From Variovorax boronicumulans (GTDB lineage Bacteria > Pseudomonadota > Gammaproteobacteria > Burkholderiales > Burkholderiaceae_C): a DNA stretch of 64,000 bases. A model generated the notes under the pieces. It searched no databases. It was not told the DNA's origin and saw only the letters and a list, made by a program, of their open reading frames with translations. The translations under genes and the position numbers were made by a program. Below are positions 37,361-46,071 of this stretch, one piece after another (the first letter of the stretch is position 1; each line of letters starts with the position of its first letter). The stretch lies in contig NZ_JAUSSG010000001.1 in the NCBI RefSeq assembly GCF_030812215.1, positions 1,236,859-1,300,858 on the forward strand, written 5' to 3'.

Positions 37361-38014
37361 ATGCGTTCTCTGCAACCCCAACCCCGCGTCTGGGACATTT
37401 CTCCTCCGGTGCATGAAGGCGCGCCGGTGTTTCCCGGCGACACGCCCTACCAGCAGCGCTGGGCCGCGACCATTTCACCGGAGTGCCCGGTCAACGTCAG
37501 CGAGATCAAGCTCTCGCCCCACGTCGGCGCACACGCCGATGCGCCGCTGCACTACGACCCCGAGGGCCAGACCATCGGCAACGTCGATCTCACGCCCTTC
37601 CTCGGCCCCTGCCGGGTGATCCACGCCATCGCCAAGGGGCCGCTGATCGAGTGGGAGCACATCGCGCATGCCGTCACGAGCGACCTGCCGCCCCGCGTGC
37701 TGGTGCGCACCTACGCCATCATGCCCGTCGGACACTGGGACCCGCAGCTCGCGGCCTACGCGCCCGCCACCGTCGAGCGCCTCGCGGCCATGGGCGTGAA
37801 GCTCATCGGCATCGACACCGCCAGCATCGATCCGGCCGACAGCAAGACGCTGGAGAGCCACCAACGCATCCGCCGCCTCGACCTGCGCGTGCTCGAGAAC
37901 CTCGTGCTCGACGCCGTGCCCGAGGGCGACTACGAACTCATCGCGCTGCCGCTCAAGCTGGTCAGCGCCGATGCATCCCCCGTTCGCGCCGTGCTGCGCG
38001 ATCTTCCCCGCTGA
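37361..38014 (+). CDS. kynB: Kynurenine formamidase
   Basis: 217 aa, bacterial metal-dependent formamidase. Hydrolyses N-formylkynurenine to kynurenine and formate. The metal-binding block [15 protein letters not shown] (residues about 52-66) and the [16 protein letters not shown] segment are typical. First gene of the kynurenine operon; 11 bases before kynU. Confidence 0.95.
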   Translation: MRSLQPQPRVWDISPPVHEGAPVFPGDTPYQQRWAATISPECPVNVSEIKLSPHVGAHADAPLHYDPEGQTIGNVDLTPFLGPCRVIHAIAKGPLIEWEHIAHAVTSDLPPRVLVRTYAIMPVGHWDPQLAAYAPATVERLAAMGVKLIGIDTASIDPADSKTLESHQRIRRLDLRVLENLVLDAVPEGDYELIALPLKLVSADASPVRAVLRDLPR

Positions 38015-38024
38015 AACCTGCCCC

Positions 38025-39302
38025 ATGACAACCCTTGCAGACTGCCGCGCGCTCGACGCGCAAGACCCGCTGCGCGCCCTGCGCGACCAGTTCACCATCC
38101 CTGCCGACGTGCTCTACCTGGACGGCAACTCGCTGGGCGTTTGCCCCAAGGCGGCGCCCGCGCGCATCGCCGAAGTCGTGACCAAGGAATGGGGCGAAGG
38201 CCTCATCCGCTCGTGGAACACCGCGAGCTGGTTCGACCTGCCGCAACGCCTGGGGGACAAGGTGGCCCGGCTCATCGGCGCGGCGCCCGGCGAAGTGGTG
38301 TGCACCGACAGCACCTCGGTCAATCTCTACAAGGTGCTGTTCGCCGCGCTCTCGCAGCAGAAGGACAGCGGCCGCAAGCTGGTGATCAGCGAACGCAGCA
38401 ACTTCCCGACCGACCTCTACATCGCCGAGTCGCTGTGCCGCGAACGCGGCTTCACGCTCAAGCTGATCGATGCGAGCGAACTTCCCGCTGTGCTGAATGA
38501 AGAAGTGGCCGTGCTGATGCTCACGCACGTCAACTACCGCACCGGCGCCATGCACGACATGAAGGCCATTACCGCCGCCGCGCACGCCGCGGGTGCGCTC
38601 ACGGTGTGGGACCTCGCGCACAGCGCGGGCGCCGTGCCGGTCGCGCTCAACGACAGCAACGCCGACTACGCGATCGGCTGCGGCTACAAGTACCTGAGCG
38701 GCGGCCCCGGCGCGCCGGCCTTCGCCTGGGTCCACACGAAGCACGCGGGCCAGTTCGAGCAGCCGCTGTCGGGCTGGTGGGGCCATGCGGCGCCCTTCGA
38801 ATTCACGCCGCACTACCGGCCCGCGCCGGGCGTTGGCCGGTATCTCTGCGGCACGCAACCGATCATCGCGCTGGCGGGCCTCGAATGTGGCCTGGACACC
38901 GTGCTCGCAGCCGAGGCCTTCAACAAGGACCGGGGCGCGATGGCCGCGCTGCGCGCCAAGTCGCTCGCGCTCACCGATCTCTTCATCCAGCTGGTCGAGG
39001 AACGCTGCGCCGGACAAGGCCTCTCGCTCGTCACGCCGCGCGACCACGCCAATCGCGGCTCGCAGGTGTGCCTGAGCCGTGAAGAAGGCGCCTATGCCAT
39101 CGTGCAGGCGCTGATCGCGCGCGGCGTCATCGGCGACTACCGCGCCGGCGATTCGCAGATGCCCGACATCCTGCGCTTCGGCTTCACACCGCTGTACATC
39201 GGCTTCGAAGACGTGTGGAACTCGGTCGAACACCTCGTGCAGGTGCTCGAATCCGGCGAGTGGAAGCGCGAAGAATTCAACCGCAAGAACGCGGTGACCT
39301 GA
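38025..39302 (+). CDS. kynU: Kynureninase
   Basis: 425 aa from ATG 38025; an upstream in-frame start would overlap kynB by 44 bases and is less likely. PLP enzyme that cleaves kynurenine to anthranilate and alanine. Visible: [47 protein letters not shown], and the PLP lysine in [16 protein letters not shown]. The pathway thus ends at anthranilate, with no kynurenine monooxygenase-anthranilate dioxygenase block in view. Confidence 0.97.
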   Translation: MTTLADCRALDAQDPLRALRDQFTIPADVLYLDGNSLGVCPKAAPARIAEVVTKEWGEGLIRSWNTASWFDLPQRLGDKVARLIGAAPGEVVCTDSTSVNLYKVLFAALSQQKDSGRKLVISERSNFPTDLYIAESLCRERGFTLKLIDASELPAVLNEEVAVLMLTHVNYRTGAMHDMKAITAAAHAAGALTVWDLAHSAGAVPVALNDSNADYAIGCGYKYLSGGPGAPAFAWVHTKHAGQFEQPLSGWWGHAAPFEFTPHYRPAPGVGRYLCGTQPIIALAGLECGLDTVLAAEAFNKDRGAMAALRAKSLALTDLFIQLVEERCAGQGLSLVTPRDHANRGSQVCLSREEGAYAIVQALIARGVIGDYRAGDSQMPDILRFGFTPLYIGFEDVWNSVEHLVQVLESGEWKREEFNRKNAVT

Positions 39303-39315
39303 GCAGGGCCTTCCC

Positions 39316-39801
39316 ATGAAACACCCACTGATCGCATTCATAGCGTCGCTCCTGATGCTGGCTTCGCCCGCCTTCGCACAGCAGCCGAACTTCACCCTGC
39401 CCCAGCTCAAGGCCTTCGTCGACATGTCTCCCGACGCCTTCCGCCAGGAGATCAAGCGCCAGGGCTTCTCTTACCGCGACAAGACCACCACCGAGTGGGT
39501 CAGCATGATCGAGTACGACAAGTTCGCGGGCGACCACACCACCAATGTCATGAAGTCCAGCTATGTGGAGAGCCGCGCCGGCGAGAACAGCATCCAGTTC
39601 TCGACGACCGACAAGGCGGTCTTCGATGCGCTCGTCAAGGAAGCTCGCGCAACCGGCTACACACCGGCCGACAAGGGCCGCATCCCGGGCGGCGAGACCT
39701 ACCAGGAGTTCAAGCGCAAGAACGAGGTCGTGCGCTTCGTCTATCCGAAGAAAGAGTCCGGCATGGGCCGGTCCTCCTACACCGCCGTGGTCTGGCGATG
39801 A
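39316..39801 (+). CDS. Secreted/periplasmic protein of unknown function inside the kyn operon
   Basis: 161 aa with a classical signal peptide (Lys3, hydrophobic [13 protein letters not shown], cleavage at AFA-QQ about residue 23). The mature part is about 140 aa, mixed charge, no Cys, with repeated Tyr/Lys-rich strands. I do not recognise a family. Its placement between kynU and kynA (13 and 16 base gaps) on the same strand makes cotranscription near certain, although all known kynurenine enzymes are cytoplasmic. Confidence 0.75.
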   Translation: MKHPLIAFIASLLMLASPAFAQQPNFTLPQLKAFVDMSPDAFRQEIKRQGFSYRDKTTTEWVSMIEYDKFAGDHTTNVMKSSYVESRAGENSIQFSTTDKAVFDALVKEARATGYTPADKGRIPGGETYQEFKRKNEVVRFVYPKKESGMGRSSYTAVVWR

Positions 39802-39817
39802 CCGGCCTGCAGACATC

Positions 39818-40654
39818 ATGAGCACCGAAAAAATCGTCCACGAAGAAAACGCGCAGCTGGACTTCAGCAAGTCCATGAGCTACGGCGACTACCTGCATCT
39901 CGACGAGATCCTCAACGCCCAGCATCCGCTCTCGCCTGCGCACGACGAAATGCTGTTCATCGTGCAGCACCAGACCAGCGAGCTCTGGATGAAGCTCATG
40001 CTGCACGAGCTGCGCGCCGCCACCAGCTGCATCGCCGACGAGAAGCTGGCAGACGCCTTCAAGATGCTCGCGCGGGTCAGCCGCATCATGGAACAGCTGG
40101 TGAGCGCATGGACCGTGCTCTCGACCATGACGCCGCCCGAATACACGGCGATGCGCCCCTACCTCGCGAACTCCAGCGGCTTCCAGAGCGCGCAGTACCG
40201 CTGCATCGAATTCGCGCTCGGCAACAAGAACGCCGCGATGCTCAAGCCGCATGCGCACCGCGCCGATCTGCTTGCGCAGGTCGAGGCGGCCTACCGTTCG
40301 CCATCGCTGTACGACGAGTCGCTGCGCCTCCTGGCGCGCCATGGCCTGCCGGTGCCTGCCGACCGGCTGGAGCGCGACTGGACGCAGCCTTATGAATCGA
40401 GCGACGGCGTCGAAGCGGCGTGGCTCACCGTCTACCGCAATCCGCACGATCACTGGGACCTCTACCAGCTCGGCGAAAAGCTCACCGACCTCGAAGACGC
40501 CTTCCGTCTCTGGCGCTTTCGCCATGTGACGACGGTCGAACGCGTGATCGGCTTCAAGCGCGGCACTGGCGGCACAGGCGGCGTGAGCTACCTGCGCAAG
40601 ATGCTCGACGTGGTGCTGTTTCCCGAGATCTGGAAGCTGCGCACCGATCTATGA
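39818..40654 (+). CDS. kynA: Tryptophan 2,3-dioxygenase
   Basis: 278 aa from ATG 39818; the frame from 39563 is shadow of the secreted-protein gene. Heme enzyme opening the indole ring of L-tryptophan to N-formylkynurenine. Visible: [33 protein letters not shown] (substrate-binding His/Arg region) and the heme-ligand segment [20 protein letters not shown]. Operon order here is kynB-kynU-(unknown)-kynA. Confidence 0.97.
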   Translation: MSTEKIVHEENAQLDFSKSMSYGDYLHLDEILNAQHPLSPAHDEMLFIVQHQTSELWMKLMLHELRAATSCIADEKLADAFKMLARVSRIMEQLVSAWTVLSTMTPPEYTAMRPYLANSSGFQSAQYRCIEFALGNKNAAMLKPHAHRADLLAQVEAAYRSPSLYDESLRLLARHGLPVPADRLERDWTQPYESSDGVEAAWLTVYRNPHDHWDLYQLGEKLTDLEDAFRLWRFRHVTTVERVIGFKRGTGGTGGVSYLRKMLDVVLFPEIWKLRTDL

Positions 40655-40666
40655 ACGACGCTTGGT

Positions 40667-40701
40667 TGTTAGACCATCCATAGTCCAACAGATTGTTGGA
40701 C
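40667..40701. promoter_or_regulatory. Cluster of three TGTTRGAC half-sites, operator-like
   Basis: TGTTAGAC (40667-40674), GTCCAACA (40683-40690) and TGTTGGAC (40694-40701). The last two form a perfect 8-bp palindrome with a 3-base spacer. The shape resembles GntR/FadR-family operators. It lies 13 bases after the kynA stop; no GntR gene is in the window, and the DNA that follows looks like a gene remnant. Confidence 0.5.
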
Positions 40702-40703
40702 GA

Positions 40704-40838
40704 CTTCCGCCGGGGGGCCGCGGCCATCTGCTCGGCCACATCGCGTGGATCGGCCAGTTCAATCCGACGCGCAAAGCGCGGCTGATGCGCCTCTTCGAAC
40801 GCATCGAATGGCCCATCGTCTCGGAATCAGCGGGCTGA
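40704..40838 (+). pseudogene. Probable C-terminal remnant of an unidentified gene
   Basis: An open stretch without a start that reads GRGHLLGHIAWIGQFNPTRK, then a short amphipathic end with FERIEWPI before TGA at 40836. It has real-protein composition and the third-base GC preference of its neighbours, but only about 45 codons remain and no initiation site fits. Family not recognised. Best explained as the tail left after a deletion downstream of the operator cluster. The remainder of 40839-40911 shows only the leader of the next gene. Confidence 0.35.
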
Positions 40839-40911
40839 ACGCTCGCATGTACTGCTTGCCACACCCGCGCAAAGCGCTACATTTTTGACAACAACGACGG
40901 AGGCCACTGCC

Positions 40912-42162
40912 ATGCACAACATCCGGTTCTCACCCGACGAGATCTCCACCTTGCGGGCACACGGCGTTGTGCTGTTTGCGGACCGCGTGATCTTCGATGC
41001 GCAGCCGCCGATGCCGGCGCAGCAGATCGCAGCCGTGCAGGCCCTGTGCGCCGGACCGATTCCCGAGGCACTGGTCGTGCTGTGGCAAGAGACGGCGGGC
41101 GGGCGCCTCGACTACGACCTCGCGCTGCCGATGAACGGCAACATCGAGAGCGTGAGTTGGTCGGAACTCTTCTGGGACGGCAGCGACGGCTACCGCGACC
41201 TGCAGGGCTGGATCGAGCACGAGCAGGAACTGGCCGAAGACGCCGCCGTCGAGAACGGCGAACCCTGGAGCGGCAAGCTCACCCACCTGCCCTTCGGCGG
41301 CTTCGAGTACCTCGACCGCATCTACACCGTGGTCGAGCCTGGCGAGGCGTACGGCCGGGTCATCGCATGGAAGCAGGGCCTGCCGCCGGCCTGGACGCAC
41401 GCCTTGCACGAAGACACCCTGAGCACCATCGCGCCGGACCTGCAAGGCGCCTTTGCCGCATTGCACCTCGACGAAGACCCGTTGGCGCCCACGAGCGACT
41501 ACTTCTCGGGCCAGACCCTGCTGCAGTACCTGGACGACCGCCACCAGGACCACGGGCTGGACCTCGACCTGATGGACAAGCTGGTCACCTTCTACTGCCG
41601 CGCCGTGGTCGATTGGCGCACGCCGCTCGCGGATGGCACGCTGCGCCATCATCCGGCGCTCGCGCGCGCGGCGCTGCATCACGCGATCGCAACCGACGAT
41701 GCGCCGCTGGTGGTCGAGCTGGCGGCGTCGGGCGTGAGCTTCGACGGGCCGCAGCAGGGCAGCGCACTGGCGACCGACGTCGCGCTGAGCCAGAGCGCCT
41801 TTGCGGCCGCCGCAGCGCTGGTGCGCGCGGGCGCGCCGGTGGCAGCCGATGCCTTGCGCAACATCGATGGCCAGATCGCGCCCGAACTCACGAGTGCGCT
41901 GCTGGCCAATGGCGCCGAGCCGAGCGTGGCTGCCATCGTCAAGTGCGTGGCATGCGGTGCGCCCGCGAGCGCACACCTGATCGCCGACGCCTGCACCGAA
42001 GCCGGCATCGACGTGCCGCCCGCCTTTGTCGCGGATCGCGATGCGATGCTGACCGAACTGGAAACGGCGTTGGTGAAAGTGCGCGATGGCTCGCTCGGCC
42101 ACTACCTCGGGCCGGAAGGCCTGGCGGAACGCATCGAGCACCTGCAGACCTTCAGGCTCTGA
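40912..42162 (+). CDS. SMI1/KNR4 (SUKH)-like protein with ankyrin-like repeats
   Basis: 416 aa from ATG 40912, preceded by GGAGG; a TTG 27 bases earlier is rejected. Residues about 15-130 resemble a SUKH domain (IPEALVVLWQETAGGRLDYD, then the GFEYLDRIY strand). Residues about 255-380 contain helix-turn-helix repeats of ankyrin type (SAFAAAAALVRAGAPVAADAL, ELTSALLANGAEPSVAAIV). SUKH proteins are often immunity proteins against nuclease toxins, but no toxin gene adjoins; a housekeeping adaptor role is equally possible. Confidence 0.65.
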   Translation: MHNIRFSPDEISTLRAHGVVLFADRVIFDAQPPMPAQQIAAVQALCAGPIPEALVVLWQETAGGRLDYDLALPMNGNIESVSWSELFWDGSDGYRDLQGWIEHEQELAEDAAVENGEPWSGKLTHLPFGGFEYLDRIYTVVEPGEAYGRVIAWKQGLPPAWTHALHEDTLSTIAPDLQGAFAALHLDEDPLAPTSDYFSGQTLLQYLDDRHQDHGLDLDLMDKLVTFYCRAVVDWRTPLADGTLRHHPALARAALHHAIATDDAPLVVELAASGVSFDGPQQGSALATDVALSQSAFAAAAALVRAGAPVAADALRNIDGQIAPELTSALLANGAEPSVAAIVKCVACGAPASAHLIADACTEAGIDVPPAFVADRDAMLTELETALVKVRDGSLGHYLGPEGLAERIEHLQTFRL

Positions 42163-42194
42163 AGGCCGGGGCGTTCAACCGCCGCCAGCCGCCG

Positions 42195-43379
42195 CTAGCC
42201 GCCGTACAGCCAGGGCTGATCGAGCAATCGCGCGCCGAGCGCGCGCATCACGAGGTCGCGCCCCAGGCGCACAGGGCCGGTGGCATGAAAGACCTCGCCG
42301 TTGCGCCGCGCGCGTGCCTGCACCTGCGCATTGCGCTGCCAGCGTGCTTCGGCGTAGCGCGCGAAGGCTGCGGGCACATCGGCTGCGCCGGCGTCGGCCA
42401 GCGCATCGGCCAGCGCGACCGCGTCCTCGATCGCCATGCCTGCGCCCTGCGCGAGGTACGGCACCATCGGATGCGCAGCGTCGCCCACCAGCGCGACACG
42501 TTCGTGCGCCATGTCAGCGGCAGAGGTCAACGGCGCGCGGTCGCTGAGCGACCAGGCGCGCCAGCCGGGCATCGCTTCGAGCAGCGCCTGCAGGCCGCCG
42601 CCGCTGCGGCCCGTGGCCTGTTGCAGGGCCGCGATGCTGCTGGACTGGTCCCAGTCGCGCGCATCGCCGGCCGGGGCGGATTCGGCGATCACCACCACGT
42701 TGAGCCAGTCGCCGCCACGCACCGGGTACGCCACGGCGTGGAGATGCGGGCCCAGCCACACATCGACCTGCTGGCGCCGCAGCGCCGCGGGCAAGTCCGC
42801 CTGCAAAGCCAGCGCGCGCCAGGCCGTGTGGCCGGTGACGCGTGGCGGCTCCGCCGCCGAGGCGGTATCGAGTTGACGCCGCACCATGCTCCAGAGCCCA
42901 TCGGCGCCCACCAGCGCCTCGCCCTCCCAGGCGCGGGCATCGGCGCTCGATACGCACACCAGGTCGTCGCTGGTCTCGACCTGCCTGATCTGCGCGGCAG
43001 TCACGAGCGTGCCGGTGCCGCGCGCGCGAACTGCTTCAAGCAGCAGTGCATGCAGGTCGGCTCGGTGTGCGCAGAAATAAGGAGCGCCGTAGCGCTGCTG
43101 CATGGCATCGCCCAGCGGCAGGCGGGCCAGCACGGCATCGCTGCCGGCGCTGCGTACCACCAGTGCATCGGGGCGTGCCGCGATCTTCGCGAGGCCCGTG
43201 CCCAGGTCCAGTTGTTGAAGGCGCCGCGTGACGTTGGGCCCGAGCTGCACGCCGGCCCCGATCTCGCCGAAGACCGCCGCCTGCTCGAAGACATCGGCGC
43301 GATGCCGGCCCCGCGAAAGCGCCAGTGCCGTGGCCAGCCCCCCGATGCCGCCCCCGGCGACGAGGATGTGCGTGGGCAT
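42195..43379 (-). CDS. FAD-dependent aromatic monooxygenase (3-hydroxybenzoate/salicylate hydroxylase-like)
   Basis: 394 aa class A flavoprotein monooxygenase. FAD-binding GGGIGGLATALALSRG is at the N-terminus, the DG motif in LVGADGLWSMVRRQL near residue 160, and the GD motif VALVGDAAHPMVPYLAQGAG near 290. The length and the PYLAQGAGMAIEDA loop suit the 3-hydroxybenzoate 6-hydroxylase/salicylate-type group. Kynurenine 3-monooxygenase is a conceivable alternative given the nearby kyn operon but would normally be longer and membrane-associated. Lies 5 bases after the DUF6587-like gene, same strand. Confidence 0.85.
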   Translation of the reverse strand: MPTHILVAGGGIGGLATALALSRGRHRADVFEQAAVFGEIGAGVQLGPNVTRRLQQLDLGTGLAKIAARPDALVVRSAGSDAVLARLPLGDAMQQRYGAPYFCAHRADLHALLLEAVRARGTGTLVTAAQIRQVETSDDLVCVSSADARAWEGEALVGADGLWSMVRRQLDTASAAEPPRVTGHTAWRALALQADLPAALRRQQVDVWLGPHLHAVAYPVRGGDWLNVVVIAESAPAGDARDWDQSSSIAALQQATGRSGGGLQALLEAMPGWRAWSLSDRAPLTSAADMAHERVALVGDAAHPMVPYLAQGAGMAIEDAVALADALADAGAADVPAAFARYAEARWQRNAQVQARARRNGEVFHATGPVRLGRDLVMRALGARLLDQPWLYGG

Positions 43380-43384
43380 CGGGC

Positions 43385-43669
43385 TCAGTGGCTGTTCGAG
43401 AGGGCGGCCTTGTCGGCTTCGGTGGCGTTGGTGTTGCCGGGTTTCTTGGGCGCGCAGCTGCCGCAGCTATCGCAGGAGCCGCAGCCCGAGGTCTTGGCGA
43501 GCGAGGCAGCCAGCTGATTGGCGCGCTCCTGGTCGACCAGGCCGGCGCGCTGCGTGCCGGCGGCCAGCTTGTGAGCCGCGCTGCGCCGCCAGCCCGCGGG
43601 CATCCAGCGCCAGACCGCGTAGAACGCGGCCGCTGCGACGATCAATCCGACGATCAGTTGTTGCGTCAT
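43385..43669 (-). CDS. Small membrane protein with C-terminal cysteine cluster, linked to feoB (DUF6587-like)
   Basis: 94 aa from ATG 43669, after GAAGAAG; the ORF's earlier start inside feoB is unlikely. One transmembrane helix (QQLIVGLIVAAAAFYAVWRW), a basic region, then four closely spaced cysteines in GCGSCDSCGSC about residues 68-78. Such a cluster could hold iron, zinc or an Fe-S centre. It lies downstream of feoB where enterobacteria have feoC; FeoC itself is a cytoplasmic winged helix, so this would be a different kind of partner. Function unknown. Confidence 0.75.
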   Translation of the reverse strand: MTQQLIVGLIVAAAAFYAVWRWMPAGWRRSAAHKLAAGTQRAGLVDQERANQLAASLAKTSGCGSCDSCGSCAPKKPGNTNATEADKAALSNSH

Positions 43670-43703
43670 TTCTTCTTCAAACCTTTCAGCGTCAGGACCG
43701 GTT

Positions 43704-45599
43704 TTACCCCGCGCCCAGCGCCACTGCAACGTGGTAGGTGATGAAACACGCGAGGTATGCGAGCGCGAACAGGTAGCCCGCCATGATCCACACGTACTTC
43801 CACGAAGCCGTCTCGCGCTTCACGGCGGCCAGCGTCGAGATGCACTGCGGCGCGAACACGTACCAGACCAGGAGCGACAGCGCCGTCGCCAGCGACCAGC
43901 TGCCCGCAATCAGCGGTTCGAGCGCGCCTGCCACGTCGTCGCCGGTGGCCGAGAGCGCGTACACCGTGCCCAGAGCGCCGACAGCCACTTCGCGCGCCGC
44001 CATGCCGGGCACCAGCGCGATCGAGATCTGCCAGTTGAAGCCGATGGGCGCGAAGATGTATTCGAGCCCGCGGCCGATCATGCCGGCCAGGCTGTACTGG
44101 ATGGCCGGGCCGGTCGCGCCTTCGGGCGGCGACGGGAAGGTCGACAAGAACCACAGCAGGATCGTGAGCGTGAGGATGATCGTGCCCACGCGCTGGATGA
44201 AGATCCACGCCCGTTCGTAGAGGCCGAGCGCCAGGTTGCGCAGGTTCGGCCAGCGGTAAGCCGGCAGCTCCATCAGGAGCGGCGAATGCTGCGCGTTGTC
44301 GCGAAAGCGCTTCATCACCCAGGCCACGGCCATCGCCGAGACGATGCCGAACACATACAGCGCAAAGAGCACCACGCCCTGCAGATTGAAGATGCCGCCC
44401 ACGGTGCGCGCCGGAATGAAGGCCGCGATGAGCAGCGCATACACCGGCAGCCGCGCCGAACAGGTCATGAGCGGCGCGATCATGATGGTCGTGATGCGGT
44501 CGCGCCAGTTGCTGATGGTGCGCGTGGCCATCACGCCGGGAATGGCGCAGGCGAAGCTGGAGAGCAGCGGAATGAACGAGCGGCCCGACAGGCCCACGGT
44601 GCCCATCACGCGGTCGAGCAGGAAGGCCGCGCGCGGCAGGTAGCCCGAGTCTTCGAGCGCGAGGATGAACAGGAACAGGATCAGGATCTGCGGCAGGAAC
44701 ACGATCACGCCGCCCACGCCCGCGATCACGCCGTCGACCAGCAGGCTCTGCAGCATGCCTTCGGGGATGGCTGTCTTGAGCAGGCCGCCGAGCGCCTCGG
44801 TGCCGGCCTTGATGGCGTCCATCGGCACGTTGGCCCAGCTGAACACGGCCTGGAACATCAGGAACATCGTGACGGCCAGCACCAGCATTCCCCACACCGG
44901 ATGCATGACCACGCGGTCGATGCGGTCGCTGGTGGCGAGGCTGCCGACCGGCTCTTTCACCGCGAGGCCGAGGATGCGGCGCACCTCCCGCTGCGTGGCG
45001 AGCACGTCGTCCAGGCCCGGCGCCTGCCAGGGCTGCGGCGTGGCGGCGGCCACGGGGGCATCGAGCGCTTCGAGCAGGTTCTTCGCGCCGCCGGTGTGGA
45101 CGCCGACAGTTTCGATCACCGGCACGCCGAGTTCGCGCGAGAGCACCGGGGTGTCGACCGCGATGCCCTGCTTCTTGGCCATGTCGGTCATGTTGAGCGC
45201 CACCACCATCGGCAGGCCGAGCTTCTTGGCCTCGAGCACGAGGCGCAGGTTCAGGCGCAGGTTGGTGGCATCGGTCACGCACACCAGCAGGTCGGGCAGC
45301 GCCTCGGCGCTCTGGCCGGTGACGATGTCGCGCGTGACGGCCTCGTCGGCGCTGAGCGCGTTCAGGCTGTAGGCGCCCGGCAGGTCGAGCACGAAGACGC
45401 GACGGCCCGAGGGCGTGCGCAGCGTGCCCTCCTTGCGCTCGACGGTCACGCCGGCGTAGTTGGCGACCTTCTGGCGGCTGCCGGTCAGGAGGTTGAAGAG
45501 CGCGGTCTTGCCGCAGTTGGGGTTGCCGAGCAGCGCGATGCGCCCCGGCTGGGCGGTGGGGGCGAAGCCGCCGGGTCCCTGGATGACGGCTTCAGCCAT
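43704..45599 (-). CDS. feoB: Ferrous iron transport protein B
   Basis: 631 aa. Imports Fe2+ across the inner membrane. N-terminal G domain with GNPNCGKTALFNLLTG, DLPGAYSL (G3) and NMTD (G4), followed by a helical GDI-like region and two Gate repeats with about ten helices starting near residue 230. At 631 aa it lacks the longer C-terminus of E. coli FeoB (773) but is normal for this order. Overlaps feoA by 8 bases. Extensive frames on both other strands are shadows. Confidence 0.95.
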   Translation of the reverse strand: MAEAVIQGPGGFAPTAQPGRIALLGNPNCGKTALFNLLTGSRQKVANYAGVTVERKEGTLRTPSGRRVFVLDLPGAYSLNALSADEAVTRDIVTGQSAEALPDLLVCVTDATNLRLNLRLVLEAKKLGLPMVVALNMTDMAKKQGIAVDTPVLSRELGVPVIETVGVHTGGAKNLLEALDAPVAAATPQPWQAPGLDDVLATQREVRRILGLAVKEPVGSLATSDRIDRVVMHPVWGMLVLAVTMFLMFQAVFSWANVPMDAIKAGTEALGGLLKTAIPEGMLQSLLVDGVIAGVGGVIVFLPQILILFLFILALEDSGYLPRAAFLLDRVMGTVGLSGRSFIPLLSSFACAIPGVMATRTISNWRDRITTIMIAPLMTCSARLPVYALLIAAFIPARTVGGIFNLQGVVLFALYVFGIVSAMAVAWVMKRFRDNAQHSPLLMELPAYRWPNLRNLALGLYERAWIFIQRVGTIILTLTILLWFLSTFPSPPEGATGPAIQYSLAGMIGRGLEYIFAPIGFNWQISIALVPGMAAREVAVGALGTVYALSATGDDVAGALEPLIAGSWSLATALSLLVWYVFAPQCISTLAAVKRETASWKYVWIMAGYLFALAYLACFITYHVAVALGAG

Positions 45600-45900
45600 G
45601 GTTGGCGGCTCCCGGCGTGACGTGGATGAGCGCGGCCTCGTGGCGGCGCAGCGCGAAGGTGGTGTGGCCCAGGCGAACCGCCAGCGGCTCCCGGCCCGGG
45701 ATGCCGCTCGCGACGATACGCACCGCCTCGCCCGGCACGAAGCCGATTTCGGTCAGGCGCAGCACGAGTTCGCGGTCATCCGCACCCTCGGGGCGCGCCA
45801 CGTCGAGCACGGTGGCCCACTGGTTGTTCGGAAGCTGGTCGAGGCGCAGGGCGACGGCCGTGGTGTTGGCCGGCGCGGTGCCGAAGTCGTTGGTTCGCAC
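45592..45900 (-). CDS. feoA: Ferrous iron transport protein A
   Basis: 102 aa SH3-like cytoplasmic partner of FeoB. Conserved LTEIGFVPGEAVRIVASG and the ALRRHEAALIHV strand are present; an N-terminal 20-residue arm precedes. A Fur-like box lies 50 bases upstream. First gene of feoA-feoB-small protein. Confidence 0.93.
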   Translation of the reverse strand: MRTNDFGTAPANTTAVALRLDQLPNNQWATVLDVARPEGADDRELVLRLTEIGFVPGEAVRIVASGIPGREPLAVRLGHTTFALRRHEAALIHVTPGAANHG

Positions 45901-45949
45901 GATGGGGCGGCGCCCTGGAGACCGGGCGCACCTGTAAGCAAAACCTAGA

Positions 45950-45964
45950 TGCTAGCAATTCTCA
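45950..45964 (-). promoter_or_regulatory. Fur-box-like sequence upstream of feoA
   Basis: TGAGAATTGCTAGCA on the minus strand, ten of thirteen fixed positions of the TGAnAATnATTnTCA inverted-repeat core. Position 50 bases before feoA suits repression under iron sufficiency. The nearby hairpin 45983-46000 (five-base C/G stem) has no T-run and is not scored as a terminator. Confidence 0.5.
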
Positions 45965-46071
45965 ATCTCGAAAACCTGACCACCCCCTCGAATTTGGGGG
46001 CTGCCAGGCCAGAAACACCGCGGAACCGGCTTTGCCGGGCCGCAGGTGCTGCCCCCGGCGAGGGATGGCGC

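Noticed and set aside
42195..43379. Kynurenine 3-monooxygenase as partner of the kyn operon
   Set aside because: Opposite strand, 1.5 kb away, shorter than that enzyme, and residues around the GD motif fit the hydroxybenzoate/salicylate group better.
45983..46000. C5/G5 hairpin between feoA and efeM as terminator
   Set aside because: Short stem and no T-run on either strand.
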